Shown here: positions 1 to 9,094 of the stretch, in pieces
How the letters are laid out: the number at the start of each line of letters is the position of its first letter
Position numbering within the stretch: the first letter of the stretch is position 1
Source of the DNA: Bacteroidota bacterium
Lineage (GTDB): Bacteria > Bacteroidota > JABWAT01
Reading direction: 5' to 3'
Length of the DNA: 59,115 nucleotides
NCBI GenBank assembly: GCA_017303995.1
Contig: JAFLBE010000026.1
Coordinates: 1-59,115 of the forward strand
The notes under the pieces: generated by a model
Databases searched by the model: none
What the model was told of the DNA's origin: nothing
What the model saw: the letters and a program-made list of their open reading frames with translations, nothing else
Translations under genes and position numbers: made by a program

Positions 1-4
1 AAGT

Positions 5-120
<116 letters not shown>

Positions 121-134
121 TTTTTTAACCAATC

Positions 135-159
135 AAAAGCCACCCTCCGGGTGGCTTTT
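135..159 (+). terminator. Rho-independent terminator after 5S rRNA
   Basis: An 11-bp perfect stem (AAAAGCCACCC / GGGTGGCTTTT) with a 3-base loop ends in a T run, 15 bases after the 5S rRNA. It is the likely end of the rRNA operon transcript. Confidence 0.85.
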
Positions 160-302
160 GTCGTTTATGCGCAGAGTGATAACTATTTATTTTTCTGCAT
201 TAGTTTTATCAATTTCCTCTTCCTTAAATTAGATATTCTATTCCTTTGATAAACCCTTCACGTTTCGGTATTTTAGCATTCCTGTAAAGATTGAGATTAA
301 AA

Positions 303-2354
303 ATGGCCGATAAATTTAAACGAATTCTGGTAACTGCTGCCCTTCCCTATGCCAACGGTCCGATACATATCGGACATCTGGCCGGCGCCTACCTTCCAGC
401 TGATCTGTATGTTAAATATCAACGCCTCAAAAAGAGAGATATTCTTTTTATCTGTGGTTCGGATGAGCATGGTGTTCCCATAACCATAAAAGCAGACCAG
501 GAAGGTGTATCACCTCAGGATATCGTTGATCGTTATCATAAAATGATGCAGGAATCATTCAAAACGTTTGGAATAGACTTTGATAATTATTCTCGAACGA
601 GCCTGCCCATTCATCACGAGACAAGCAGTGATTTTTTCACAGTTCTTAACAACAAAAAAATCCTTACCGAAAAGACAGAACAGCAATTATATTGTGAACA
701 TGATAATATGTTCCTTGCTGACCGTTATGTTGAAGGTAAGTGCCCTAAATGCGGAGCTGATGGAGCCAGAGGTGATCAATGTGAAACTTGTGGATCCTAC
801 CTTGATCAAACTGAGCTCATCGATCCAAAATGTAAAATTTGCTCAAACTCACCAATTATCAGAGAAACAAAACATTGGTACCTTCCGTTAGGGAAATACC
901 AGGATCAACTTCAAACCTGGATCCGGTCAAAACCTGACTGGAAAGATAATGTAGTCAACTATTGTGAAGGCTGGTTCAGAGAAGGACTGGAAGATCGTGC
1001 TGTAACACGGGACCTGAAGTGGGGTGTCAAGGTTCCCTTGCCTGACGCAGAAGGAAAGGTTTTGTACGTATGGTTCGATGCCCCAATCGGGTATATTTCA
1101 TCGACAAAAGAATGGGCTATAAAAAAAGGACAACCAGAACTCTGGAAGGATTACTGGCAAAAACAAGATACCAAACTTATCCATTTCATCGGAAAAGATA
1201 ACATCGTTTTTCATGCTATCGTCTTCCCTGCTATGCTAATGGCACATGGTGACTTTGTTTTGCCTGAAAATGTTCCGGCCAATGAATTTCTGAATATTGA
1301 AGGAAAGAAACTCTCTACTTCAAGAAACTATGCTATATGGCTGCATGAGTACCTCCAGGACTTTGCACCTGACTCACTCAGATATGCTCTTGCAAGTACA
1401 CTTCCAGAAACTAAAGACTCTGATTTTTCTTGGAAAGAGTTTCAAGCAAGACACAATAATGAGTTGGCGGATATCTTAGGAAATTTTGTTAACAGAACAT
1501 TCACCTTTGCACACAAATATTTCAATGGCCAGGTTCCCGCTTTAAAGAATCAAAAACCAGCTGATTTTGAGGTTGAAAAATATCTCACTGACATTCCTGA
1601 GAAAATTGGATCATTGTATGAAACTTACCATTTCAGGGAAGCCGTTCAGGAATCAATGAATGTAGCCAGAATGGCAAATAAATACTTTAACGATTCTGAA
1701 CCCTGGAAAACACGAAATTCGGATCTTGTTCAATGCGGAAATACAATCCACGTTAGTCTTCAGATTTGCCGTTCACTTGCTTTAATATTTCAACCCGTAC
1801 TTCCAGATGCTTCAAAAAAAATCTTAAGTTTGTTGAATCAATCTGATAATCTTAAAAATCTGGATTGGTCTGAAGCAGCTTTTTTTGGGTTGAAGGAAGG
1901 TCAGGAACTTAAACAGCCAGAAATTCTTTTTGCAAAGATTGAAGATGAGATCATTCAGAAACAAATTGATAAACTAACCCAACCCATTCAATTACCTGTT
2001 GATAAAAACCCGGTAGAATCTTTAAAACCAGAAATTTCGATTGATGATTTCAACAAAATTGATTTGCGAACAGTTACTGTTTTAGAGGCCGAAGTTTTCA
2101 AAGGAACTGACAAACTTCTAAAACTTCAGGTAGATCTTGGTTCAGAAAAACGTCAGGTATTGGCCGGACTTCAACAACATATCAAACCTGAAGATTTGGT
2201 CGGGAAAAAGGTAATTTTGGTTGCCAATTTGGCTCCAAGAAAAATGAAGGGTGAAGAATCAAAGGGAATGGTTCTGGCGATTGAAGATCCGAACGGAAAA
2301 TTAATTCCAGTATTTACACCAGATCAGGTTTTGCCAGGTTCAACAGTAAGGTGA
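303..2354 (+). CDS. metG: Methionyl-tRNA synthetase with C-terminal tRNA-binding domain
   Basis: This enzyme charges initiator and elongator tRNA-Met with methionine in the cytoplasm. The 683-residue protein has the class I HIGH signature (H22-I-G-H25), a zinc-knuckle region with paired CxxC cysteines at about residues 145-180, and the KMSKS loop in the variant form KLSTS (336-340). The C-terminal 100 residues match the Trbp111/EMAP-type tRNA-binding domain (IDLRTVTVLEAE, NLAPRKMKGEESKGM). An in-frame TTG at 291 would add four residues, but the ATG at 303 gives the family-typical N-terminus. The length is normal for the dimeric bacterial form. The stop is directly followed by the ATG of the next gene. 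Confidence 0.97.
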   Translation: MADKFKRILVTAALPYANGPIHIGHLAGAYLPADLYVKYQRLKKRDILFICGSDEHGVPITIKADQEGVSPQDIVDRYHKMMQESFKTFGIDFDNYSRTSLPIHHETSSDFFTVLNNKKILTEKTEQQLYCEHDNMFLADRYVEGKCPKCGADGARGDQCETCGSYLDQTELIDPKCKICSNSPIIRETKHWYLPLGKYQDQLQTWIRSKPDWKDNVVNYCEGWFREGLEDRAVTRDLKWGVKVPLPDAEGKVLYVWFDAPIGYISSTKEWAIKKGQPELWKDYWQKQDTKLIHFIGKDNIVFHAIVFPAMLMAHGDFVLPENVPANEFLNIEGKKLSTSRNYAIWLHEYLQDFAPDSLRYALASTLPETKDSDFSWKEFQARHNNELADILGNFVNRTFTFAHKYFNGQVPALKNQKPADFEVEKYLTDIPEKIGSLYETYHFREAVQESMNVARMANKYFNDSEPWKTRNSDLVQCGNTIHVSLQICRSLALIFQPVLPDASKKILSLLNQSDNLKNLDWSEAAFFGLKEGQELKQPEILFAKIEDEIIQKQIDKLTQPIQLPVDKNPVESLKPEISIDDFNKIDLRTVTVLEAEVFKGTDKLLKLQVDLGSEKRQVLAGLQQHIKPEDLVGKKVILVANLAPRKMKGEESKGMVLAIEDPNGKLIPVFTPDQVLPGSTVR

Positions 2355-2903
2355 ATGATGAAACTATATAATATGGTTTTGACTTTTTTGATTCTTTTAA
2401 TTCAGACCGAATCTCATGCGCAATTATTTACAATAGAGTTTAATGCTGGTCCGGCTGCAATTGATCATTTTCGTGCACCGGTATCATATGGTGGCTGTCT
2501 GAGGTTCGATGTTGACCCTGAATGGCTGCTTGGTATAAATTATCATCATTGGAAAGGAAATGACAACCGTACAAATTCGGGAGTTAAGGGATCAGAATTG
2601 TATTTCGGAAATAATGGTGCAAATATTCAAGCTTATTTTCGGAATCCACTGACTCGCAATTCAGGGTTATTACTTGGCGGGGGGCTTGGTATTTATGAAA
2701 TGAGAAAAACAAACACCTCTGCAAGAGAAAGATCCTACTTGCAGCCTGCACTAAGTTTGAGCTCTGAACTTTACTACGCTATTGCAAGACACGTTTATAT
2801 AAACGGACAACTTACAATAAGCTCACCGGTAGTCTATAAAGGAATTCTGATAACACATCCAAGATGGCTATTTCTTTCCTGTGGTATTGGATTCATTATC
2901 TGA
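2355..2903 (+). CDS. Small exported outer-membrane-type protein, unknown function
   Basis: The 182-residue protein starts with a signal peptide (hydrophobic stretch, then SHAQ before the likely cleavage site). The rest alternates polar and hydrophobic residues with many Gly and Tyr and ends in an aromatic/hydrophobic tail (LSCGIGFII), as in 8- to 10-stranded outer-membrane beta-barrels. The gene begins on the base after the metG stop, so it is probably co-transcribed. Its 3' end overlaps the converging alkyltransferase-like gene by 8 bp. I do not recognise a specific family. Confidence 0.75.
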   Translation: MMKLYNMVLTFLILLIQTESHAQLFTIEFNAGPAAIDHFRAPVSYGGCLRFDVDPEWLLGINYHHWKGNDNRTNSGVKGSELYFGNNGANIQAYFRNPLTRNSGLLLGGGLGIYEMRKTNTSARERSYLQPALSLSSELYYAIARHVYINGQLTISSPVVYKGILITHPRWLFLSCGIGFII

Positions 2904-3279
2904 CTAAGGCCAACCGAAAAGCTGCCGGAAGTTCATCTGATGGAATCCAGCAATGTTTTTCCATGTTGACCTGATCCTCCTGAATAAATTCAATTTCTTC
3001 AGAAAGCAATCTTTCTTTCATTGTATTCTGGGTTTCAAAGTGAAATTTCCCAGTTAACAAACCTGATCTGTTTACTACGCGGTGTGCTGGAATATCAATA
3101 CGGTCCCCCACTGCATTCATTGCATAGCCCACCATCCGTGCTGATGATTTTGCTCCCAAAAACTCACCAATCATTCCATAACTTGTCACCCGGCCTGGTG
3201 GAATCTCCCTTACGACAGCGTAAACCCGTTCAAAAAAATCAAGTTTGGCAGAAAGGGAAGATTTATCCTTTTTGCTCAT
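2896..3279 (-). CDS. Alkyltransferase-like protein (MGMT family, no catalytic Cys)
   Basis: The 127-residue protein matches the DNA-binding domain of O6-methylguanine-DNA methyltransferase (FFERVYAVVREIPPGRVTSYGMIGEFLG). The active-site PCHR motif reads P64-A-H-R67, so the alkyl-accepting cysteine is alanine. Members of this ATL group bind O6-alkylguanine and flag it for nucleotide excision repair rather than repairing it themselves; that role is inferred here from the family. The winged helix, Tyr and Arg finger region (YGMIGEFLGAKSSARMVG) is intact. The start overlaps the upstream gene by 4 bp (ATGA). Confidence 0.88.
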   Translation of the reverse strand: MSKKDKSSLSAKLDFFERVYAVVREIPPGRVTSYGMIGEFLGAKSSARMVGYAMNAVGDRIDIPAHRVVNRSGLLTGKFHFETQNTMKERLLSEEIEFIQEDQVNMEKHCWIPSDELPAAFRLALVR

Positions 3280-3473
3280 TTATTCATTATCCCGATCCAG
3301 CCATGACTTTCCATAAGATAATAAATTACATAAAGCCAGCTGAAAATACCATGGATAATTGCCCAGAGTACTGATTTATTTATTGACCATGAAATGGTTA
3401 TTGCCAAAGCACTTCCAAATCCAATCCCACTTTTAACCGTTGATTTAACTGCGCTATATCCTTCTTGTGCCAT
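3276..3473 (-). CDS. Small membrane protein, unknown function
   Basis: This is a 65-residue protein with two hydrophobic segments, about residues 16-28 and 34-54, and no recognisable catalytic motif. It sits tightly between the HI0933-type flavoprotein (1-base gap upstream) and the alkyltransferase-like gene (4-bp ATGA overlap downstream). The three genes therefore look like one reverse-strand operon. Such short proteins are seen in related genomes, but I know of no assigned function. Confidence 0.65.
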   Translation of the reverse strand: MAQEGYSAVKSTVKSGIGFGSALAITISWSINKSVLWAIIHGIFSWLYVIYYLMESHGWIGIMNK

Positions 3474-3474
3474 T

Positions 3475-4716
3475 TTATCCTCCGTTTATTTTTTCTGAAG
3501 CACTTTTCCCGGCAACCCAGCCACTGCTCCATGCCCATTGAAAATTATAACCACCAATTATACCATGAACATTTACAATTTCCCCCGCTGCATACAATCC
3601 CGGAAATCGTTTAAATTCCATGGTTGCCAGGTTTAATTCTGAAAATGGAATTCCGCCTGCTGTAACTTCTGCTTTTTTATATCCTGAATGTCCTGAAATA
3701 ACTGGTTTAAAATCAGTTAGTAATTCAATTAATTTATTTCGTTTCTCTTTTGATAAATGCCCAATGGAAATATCAGGAGAATCAAGCCGGTTTTCAAGGG
3801 CAACTGCCAGCCTTTCTGGAAGTTTTGTTTTGAGCAGGCGGATTAATTTTGAAGCTGGTGTTTTTTTTATTTCACTCCCCAACCAATCACGGATTTCATT
3901 CTCATTTTCGTTCGGGAAAAAACTGATTGAAAGTTCAGCGGGTTTCTTTAAATCATTTCCGGTAAACCACTCACTTGCATTTAATATTCCAGGCCCACTC
4001 AACCCATCATGTGTAAACAACAAGGAATTTTCCTGATTGAAAATCACTTTTCCATCAACTCTAACTCTGAATCTGCACCATATTGTCAATCCAGAAAGTG
4101 TATGTAAATCCTGGTCACTGCATTTTAGAGTGGTTAATGCCGCTTTAGGAGAAACGAGTGAAACCCCTAACTTTTCCAAAACTTTCCAAAGTACACCATC
4201 ACTGCCAGTATGTGGATAGGAAAATCCACCCGGTGCCAGAACCAGTGACCTTCCCAAGAAAACCTCATTTTGAGTGGTTACCTTCCACAATGATTTATCA
4301 AAGGAAAAAGAGATGACTTTTTCAGGAAATTTTAAATTGACATGGTTTTTTCTTACTTCATTCAGCAAGGTACTCAATACTGTTTGTGCAGAATCACTGA
4401 CCGGAAATATTTTATGCCAGGGTTCCTCTGTTTTTGTTTTAACGCCTAGCGAATTAAAAAACTGAATGACCTTTTCAGGCGGAAATTGGAGGATCACTTT
4501 TTTAATCCCATTTGCAGATTCACCACGAAAATCCCGAAAATCCAATTCAGCATTGGTCAGGTTGCATCTTCCCCCACCCGACATGACTATTTTTGTTCCG
4601 GGTCGTTCTGATGCATCCAAAAGAAGAACCTGATCAGCCCCAGCTCTCTTAGCAGAAATTGCGGACATAAAACCCGCTGCACCCGCTCCTACAACAATTA
4701 CTTGATAAATCTGCAC
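3475..4716 (-). CDS. HI0933/YhiN-family FAD-dependent oxidoreductase
   Basis: The 413-residue flavoprotein has an N-terminal Rossmann dinucleotide-binding motif (VVGAGAAGFMSAISAKRAG), the family signature SGGGRCNLTNA at about 46-56, and a C-terminal FAD-contact region ending in PGLYAAGEIVNVHGIIGGYNFQWAWSSG. These are the hallmarks of the HI0933/YhiN family (COG2081), whose substrate is not established. It is the first gene of a three-gene reverse-strand operon and is divergent from the ccm operon, with 175 bp of shared upstream DNA (4717-4891). Confidence 0.92.
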   Translation of the reverse strand: MQIYQVIVVGAGAAGFMSAISAKRAGADQVLLLDASERPGTKIVMSGGGRCNLTNAELDFRDFRGESANGIKKVILQFPPEKVIQFFNSLGVKTKTEEPWHKIFPVSDSAQTVLSTLLNEVRKNHVNLKFPEKVISFSFDKSLWKVTTQNEVFLGRSLVLAPGGFSYPHTGSDGVLWKVLEKLGVSLVSPKAALTTLKCSDQDLHTLSGLTIWCRFRVRVDGKVIFNQENSLLFTHDGLSGPGILNASEWFTGNDLKKPAELSISFFPNENENEIRDWLGSEIKKTPASKLIRLLKTKLPERLAVALENRLDSPDISIGHLSKEKRNKLIELLTDFKPVISGHSGYKKAEVTAGGIPFSELNLATMEFKRFPGLYAAGEIVNVHGIIGGYNFQWAWSSGWVAGKSASEKINGG

Positions 4717-4891
4717 CTGTTTTACCTGTCCTAATATTGCCCAAAGGTAGAGATTTTAAATCACGATGAAAAACTAATCCCAATTGAAACTAACAATATT
4801 CGGTTGTAGAGTTAAGTCTCTTTATATTCTTAATTTATACCTAATCGTAACTGATTGGGATAAGTTTTGCGAAAGTCGTATTTTTAAGCTT

Positions 4892-5560
4892 ATGAATTCA
4901 TTTTTTCAACCGGTGTGGGTACTTGTCAAAAAGGAATTTAAAATAGAATTCCGCAGCAGGGTTGCCATCAACGGCCTACTTTTATTTGTGTTTGTATCTG
5001 TAGCATTAGTCAATTTTTCTGTTGGCTATATGAAACTTCAGGTACCTATATTTTTTGGTTTAATCTGGCTTTGTTTGTTTTTTTCTTCGATGTATGGGCT
5101 TTCACGTACATTTGTAGCTGAGGCCGATCAGGGTACCTCCGATTTTCTCAGACAACTTGCCAGACCTTCCCAGATTTTTTTATCAAAACTGATTTTCAAT
5201 CTGGTTTTGTCTATGCTGATAGCAGTAGTTCTGTTTTTTTCATTTTTTTTCTTTTTTGAAGCACCTGAAATTAAATGGGCTTATTTTATTGCCGGACTTT
5301 TTCTTGGAGCCATTGCAATTGCGAGTACCACAACTTTTTTAGCATCAATTGTCTCTCAGGCCGACAGTAAAGGAGCACTTTTCCCTGTTCTGTCTTTTCC
5401 ACTGATGATTCCTTTAATTATGACGCTGGTGACCTGGACAAAAAACTGCGTCAGTGAAGATACAATTTCGGCACTTTGGGAACCCTTTTCCGTCCTGATT
5501 GCTTTTATCGGGGTTACCACAACCGCATCAATTTTACTTTTTGATTATATCTGGGACTGA
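4892..5560 (+). CDS. ccmB: Heme exporter subunit CcmB
   Basis: The 222-residue integral membrane protein has six hydrophobic segments and matches CcmB, the permease of the CcmAB ABC module in system I cytochrome c maturation. The ATG at 4892 gives the usual CcmB length; an upstream in-frame start at 4784 would add 36 residues without family support. It opens a same-strand ccmB-C-D-E-F group. The ATPase gene ccmA is not present in this window. The ccmC start lies one base after its stop. Confidence 0.93.
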   Translation: MNSFFQPVWVLVKKEFKIEFRSRVAINGLLLFVFVSVALVNFSVGYMKLQVPIFFGLIWLCLFFSSMYGLSRTFVAEADQGTSDFLRQLARPSQIFLSKLIFNLVLSMLIAVVLFFSFFFFFEAPEIKWAYFIAGLFLGAIAIASTTTFLASIVSQADSKGALFPVLSFPLMIPLIMTLVTWTKNCVSEDTISALWEPFSVLIAFIGVTTTASILLFDYIWD

Positions 5561-5561
5561 T

Positions 5562-6233
5562 ATGCAACCTGTTTCGTCACGATATACCTGGTTTGTTGGC
5601 ATCTGGCTTTCCCTGATTGTGGTTTTTGGAATGTTGCTGCCGATTCCAAACATTCCTATTTTGAAAGAAACTGCAAGAAATATCTACTTTCATGTACCAC
5701 AATCTTTTGCAATGATTTTTGTTTTAACACTCAGTTTCTGGAACAGTTTTCAGTACCTCAGAAAACGTGATCTTTCCTTTGACAGAAAAGCAGAAAGTGC
5801 GGCATCTGTTGGAATGTTATTTGGATTTACAACTATTGTAACCGGAGCAGTCTGGGCAGATTTTACCTGGGGTGTGTTTTGGAACTGGGACCCCAAACAA
5901 ACCTTGTTTTTGGGATTACTTTTTATTTATACTGCTTACTTTATTCTTCGGATGTCAGTTGATGATCCATCCAAAAAGGCTACGCTTTCTGCAGCTTATA
6001 ATTTATTTTCCTTTGTTCTGATGCCGTTTCTGGTTTTTGTTCTGCCCAGAATGCTGCCAGGCCTTCATCCTGGGAGCCCTGAAGAAGGTGGCGCAAACAA
6101 TCCGGTATTTACAGGCATCAACCTGATGATCAGAATTATGCTTTATTCTTCTGTACTTGGATTTTGCATGTTGGGTTACTGGCTTTATAATATCAGATAC
6201 AGACTTACAACTTTAATTAATAAAATGGACTAA
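5562..6233 (+). CDS. ccmC: Cytochrome c maturation heme-handling protein CcmC
   Basis: The 223-residue membrane protein has six hydrophobic helices and the tryptophan-rich WWD heme-handling motif (WGVFWNWDPKQT) at about residues 105-116. Histidines predicted to ligate heme flank it (YFHVPQS near residue 45 and LPGLHPGS near 175). In system I, CcmC delivers heme to CcmE with CcmD. The start was placed at the ATG one base after the ccmB stop rather than at an overlapping start at 5499. Confidence 0.94.
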   Translation: MQPVSSRYTWFVGIWLSLIVVFGMLLPIPNIPILKETARNIYFHVPQSFAMIFVLTLSFWNSFQYLRKRDLSFDRKAESAASVGMLFGFTTIVTGAVWADFTWGVFWNWDPKQTLFLGLLFIYTAYFILRMSVDDPSKKATLSAAYNLFSFVLMPFLVFVLPRMLPGLHPGSPEEGGANNPVFTGINLMIRIMLYSSVLGFCMLGYWLYNIRYRLTTLINKMD

Positions 6234-6243
6234 CGGGACTCTC

Positions 6244-6363
6244 ATGGAAATTTACCTGGTTACCGGGATATTACTTATCATCTGGCTGAGTATCTTTTTT
6301 TACGTCAGGTCATTGGACAAAAAACTCAAAATGTTGGAAAAAGCAGAAGGGGAGAAAAAGTGA
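6244..6363 (+). CDS. ccmD: CcmD-like small membrane protein
   Basis: A short open frame of 39 residues lies exactly between ccmC and ccmE. It encodes one transmembrane helix (YLVTGILLIIWLSIFFYV) followed by a charged, lysine-rich cytoplasmic tail. Size, topology and position match CcmD, which helps CcmC release holo-CcmE. CcmD proteins are too short and diverse for sequence identity to decide, so the name rests mainly on context. Its stop overlaps the GTG start of ccmE (GTGA). Confidence 0.8.
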   Translation: MEIYLVTGILLIIWLSIFFYVRSLDKKLKMLEKAEGEKK

Positions 6364-6752
6364 ACAAGAAATTACTTGCCGGGGGGCTATTTATCGTAGC
6401 CTTCGCTGTTTATGGAATTTTTGCCTTTAAGGAAAATGTGAACCCATACACCAATTTCAAAGGTGCAGAAACAGCGTGGGGAGCAGTCCAGATTAAAGGT
6501 GTTTGGGATCAATCCAAAGAAAGCAGCTATTCTGTTGAGGATCACACATTTACTTTCTGGCTCAAAGATGAAACTGGCGAAATACGACAAGTTTTGTTTC
6601 ATGGCTCAAAACCAAACAATTTTGAACACGCAACTTCGATTGTTGTAAAAGGCAGTTTAGAAAATAATGTCTTTTCCTCTGACCGGATTTTGGTAAAATG
6701 CCCAAGTAAATATCAGTCAGAACAGGCTGATGGCATCAAATTCCAATCTTGA
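6360..6752 (+). CDS. ccmE: Heme chaperone CcmE, cysteine (CxxxY) variant
   Basis: The 130-residue protein has one N-terminal membrane anchor (residues 4-23) and an OB-fold periplasmic domain. The covalent heme-binding site, HDExY in most bacteria, here reads C114-P-S-K-Y118. This is the cysteine variant known from archaea and some sulfate reducers. The GTG start at 6360 overlaps ccmD by 4 bp. No CcmH-type thiol reductase is encoded nearby, which fits the variant system often called I*. Confidence 0.93.
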   Translation: MNKKLLAGGLFIVAFAVYGIFAFKENVNPYTNFKGAETAWGAVQIKGVWDQSKESSYSVEDHTFTFWLKDETGEIRQVLFHGSKPNNFEHATSIVVKGSLENNVFSSDRILVKCPSKYQSEQADGIKFQS

Positions 6753-6761
6753 TTTTTGGGT

Positions 6762-6798
6762 AAAACGGAATCACCCAACACGCGATTCCGTTTTATTT
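6762..6798 (+). terminator. Terminator-like hairpin between ccmE and ccmF
   Basis: A perfect 11-bp inverted repeat (AAAACGGAATC / GATTCCGTTTT) with an 11-base loop ends in TTTTATTTT. It lies 10 bases after the ccmE stop and 44 bases before ccmF, so it may end or attenuate the ccmBCDE transcript. Confidence 0.65.
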
Positions 6799-6841
6799 TC
6801 CTGAATTTCCGTATCTTCCCAACCCTAACAAAGTAAAACAA

Positions 6842-9094
6842 ATGATATACAAAAGTCTGGTTGTTTTTGCCCTGATCTTTTTTTCACTTTCTACAATTGG
6901 TTTTTTTCTGGCAACAAGAAAAAAAGAAGATCGTTTTGATCAGTGGATGTTGGTCTCACGACTCTCGTTTGCGTTAGGAACAGTATTAATAACTGCCGTT
7001 TTTGCAGTACTCATTTATCTGCTAACCACTCACCAGTTTCAGTATAACTACATTTATTCGTACAGTTCAATGGATTTGCCTCTCAAGTACCTTGTCTCAA
7101 CATTTTGGGCGGGTCAGGAAGGTTCATTTATTCTTTGGATTTTTCTTCTTGGGTTGATTGGCCTTTTTGTCATGCAATCTTCAAAGGATTATGAACCTTA
7201 TGTGATGTCCATTTTTTCATTGGCGATTACCTTCCTGATTACCATGATTGCCGGGATACATATTGGTGATATTACAATTGGTTCAAGTCCGTTTAAAACA
7301 ATTTATGAAGCATTTCCCGGTCAGGTTCCTGCAGGATTCATTCCCCCAGATGGGCGTGGACTAAACCCACTTCTTCAAAATTACTGGATGACCATCCACC
7401 CACCCATTTTATTTACCGGATTTGCTTCCGCCCTGGTTCCTTTCGCTTTTGCACTTGCAGCTTTATGGCGAGAAAAATATGACGACTGGATTCGCCCTGC
7501 AATGCCATGGACGTTGTGGTCTGCTCTTGCACTTGGAACAGGAATCATGCTTGGCGGATATTGGGCTTACGAAACGCTGGGTTGGGGTGGTTATTGGGCA
7601 TGGGATCCTGTTGAAAATGGTTCTTTGGTTCCCTGGCTGGCAACGGTTGCCTGTATTCATACCATGTTGGTTCAACGAAAAACAGGAACACTAAAGCGTT
7701 TTTCAATTTTTACTGCTCTTTTTGCTTTTGTCATGGTCGTTTATTCCACTTTTTTAACAAGAAGCGGCGTTCTTGCTGATTTTTCGGTTCACTCTTTCTC
7801 AAGTTTGGGACTTTACAATCAGTTACTTCTTTTTATTTTGACATTTGCGGGTCTTGGAATTGGACTTCTGATTTACAGGTGGAAACGAATTCCCTATCCA
7901 AAATATACCAAAGAAATTTATTCCAGAGAATTTGCAATGATTGTGGGGGCTTTACTACTCACTTTGCTTTCAATTGCAACCATCATTGGGACATCACTTC
8001 CCGTTTTTACAAAAATGTGGGGACAACCTGTCATTATTGATGCGGCAGGATTCAATTCAGTGGCTCTTCCAATTGCAACCCTGATCGCACTCCTTATTGG
8101 AGTTGGTCAACTCTTGTGGTTTTCTAAAACCGGACTTAAAACACTTGCAATAAATCTGATTGTGCCGGGTTCCCTTGCATTGGTCTCCACAATTATTGTT
8201 ATCATTCTTGGCATTCGCCATTTTGGAATGATTTTGCTGGCATTTTCAGCATTGTTTGCACTTTTTTCAAATCTGATGGTTCTGTTCAGAATAATTAAAG
8301 GACACGCTCAGTTGGCTGGGGGTGCAGTTGCACATATTGGAATTGCTCTTCTTTTAATTGGTTTTATCACCTCCGGGAAGTACGATGAAATTCAAAGTTA
8401 TGCACTTCCTAAGGATAAGGAAGTTGAAGTTTTTGGCTATAACCTGACTTACAAGGGTCCATCTGAACGGGATGGAAAAGGTGCGTTCAGAATTGTTGCC
8501 ACAAAAAATGGAAATGAGTATCAACTTGATCCCATTTTTTATTTCAGTGAATATTCAGAAGCCTGGATGAAAAGCCCAGATATTCTCGTTCAACCCACTT
8601 ATGATATTTACATCGCACCGGTTACCCTTGAAAAGGCTGAATCTGAAACAAACTTGAATTCTCTTCAGTTTAAAAAATTGGAAACCAAACAAGTTGGTAG
8701 TTCAAAATTAACTTTTGCAAGATTTAAACCTCTTTCAATGAATCCAGATGATATCCAAATTCAACTTGATTTTGCCCTTGAACAAAATGGAAAAGTTGAT
8801 TCAATTTCAGCAATTTATGGAATTGGACCTGACCGTATTCCAGTTTCAACTCCAGGAAAAACAAAAGCAGGTGTTTTGCTTACAGTGAAGAACATTGATG
8901 CCAGTAATGGACTGATTGTCGTTTCTATTGACGGACTTGATGATAGTAGTCCTGTTCAAAAACCAGAAACACTTATTGTAGAGGCATCAAAAAAACCTTT
9001 TATTGGCCTGGTTTGGCTTGGGACTCTCATAACCATGGGCGGACTTTCACTTTCAATTTTCAGAAGATGGAAAAATAAACAGATCGCAATATGA
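6842..9094 (+). CDS. ccmF: Cytochrome c heme lyase CcmF
   Basis: The 750-residue polytopic protein attaches heme to apocytochrome c. It has about 15 hydrophobic helices and the WWD signature (WGGYWAWDPVENGSLVPW) at about residues 243-260, with conserved histidines in flanking loops (MTIHPPILFTGFA near 182). A large soluble periplasmic domain occupies about residues 520-720 and is followed by a final helix. Length and layout are those of CcmF. A hairpin separates it from ccmE. Its stop overlaps the next start (ATGA). Confidence 0.96.
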   Translation: MIYKSLVVFALIFFSLSTIGFFLATRKKEDRFDQWMLVSRLSFALGTVLITAVFAVLIYLLTTHQFQYNYIYSYSSMDLPLKYLVSTFWAGQEGSFILWIFLLGLIGLFVMQSSKDYEPYVMSIFSLAITFLITMIAGIHIGDITIGSSPFKTIYEAFPGQVPAGFIPPDGRGLNPLLQNYWMTIHPPILFTGFASALVPFAFALAALWREKYDDWIRPAMPWTLWSALALGTGIMLGGYWAYETLGWGGYWAWDPVENGSLVPWLATVACIHTMLVQRKTGTLKRFSIFTALFAFVMVVYSTFLTRSGVLADFSVHSFSSLGLYNQLLLFILTFAGLGIGLLIYRWKRIPYPKYTKEIYSREFAMIVGALLLTLLSIATIIGTSLPVFTKMWGQPVIIDAAGFNSVALPIATLIALLIGVGQLLWFSKTGLKTLAINLIVPGSLALVSTIIVIILGIRHFGMILLAFSALFALFSNLMVLFRIIKGHAQLAGGAVAHIGIALLLIGFITSGKYDEIQSYALPKDKEVEVFGYNLTYKGPSERDGKGAFRIVATKNGNEYQLDPIFYFSEYSEAWMKSPDILVQPTYDIYIAPVTLEKAESETNLNSLQFKKLETKQVGSSKLTFARFKPLSMNPDDIQIQLDFALEQNGKVDSISAIYGIGPDRIPVSTPGKTKAGVLLTVKNIDASNGLIVVSIDGLDDSSPVQKPETLIVEASKKPFIGLVWLGTLITMGGLSLSIFRRWKNKQIAI

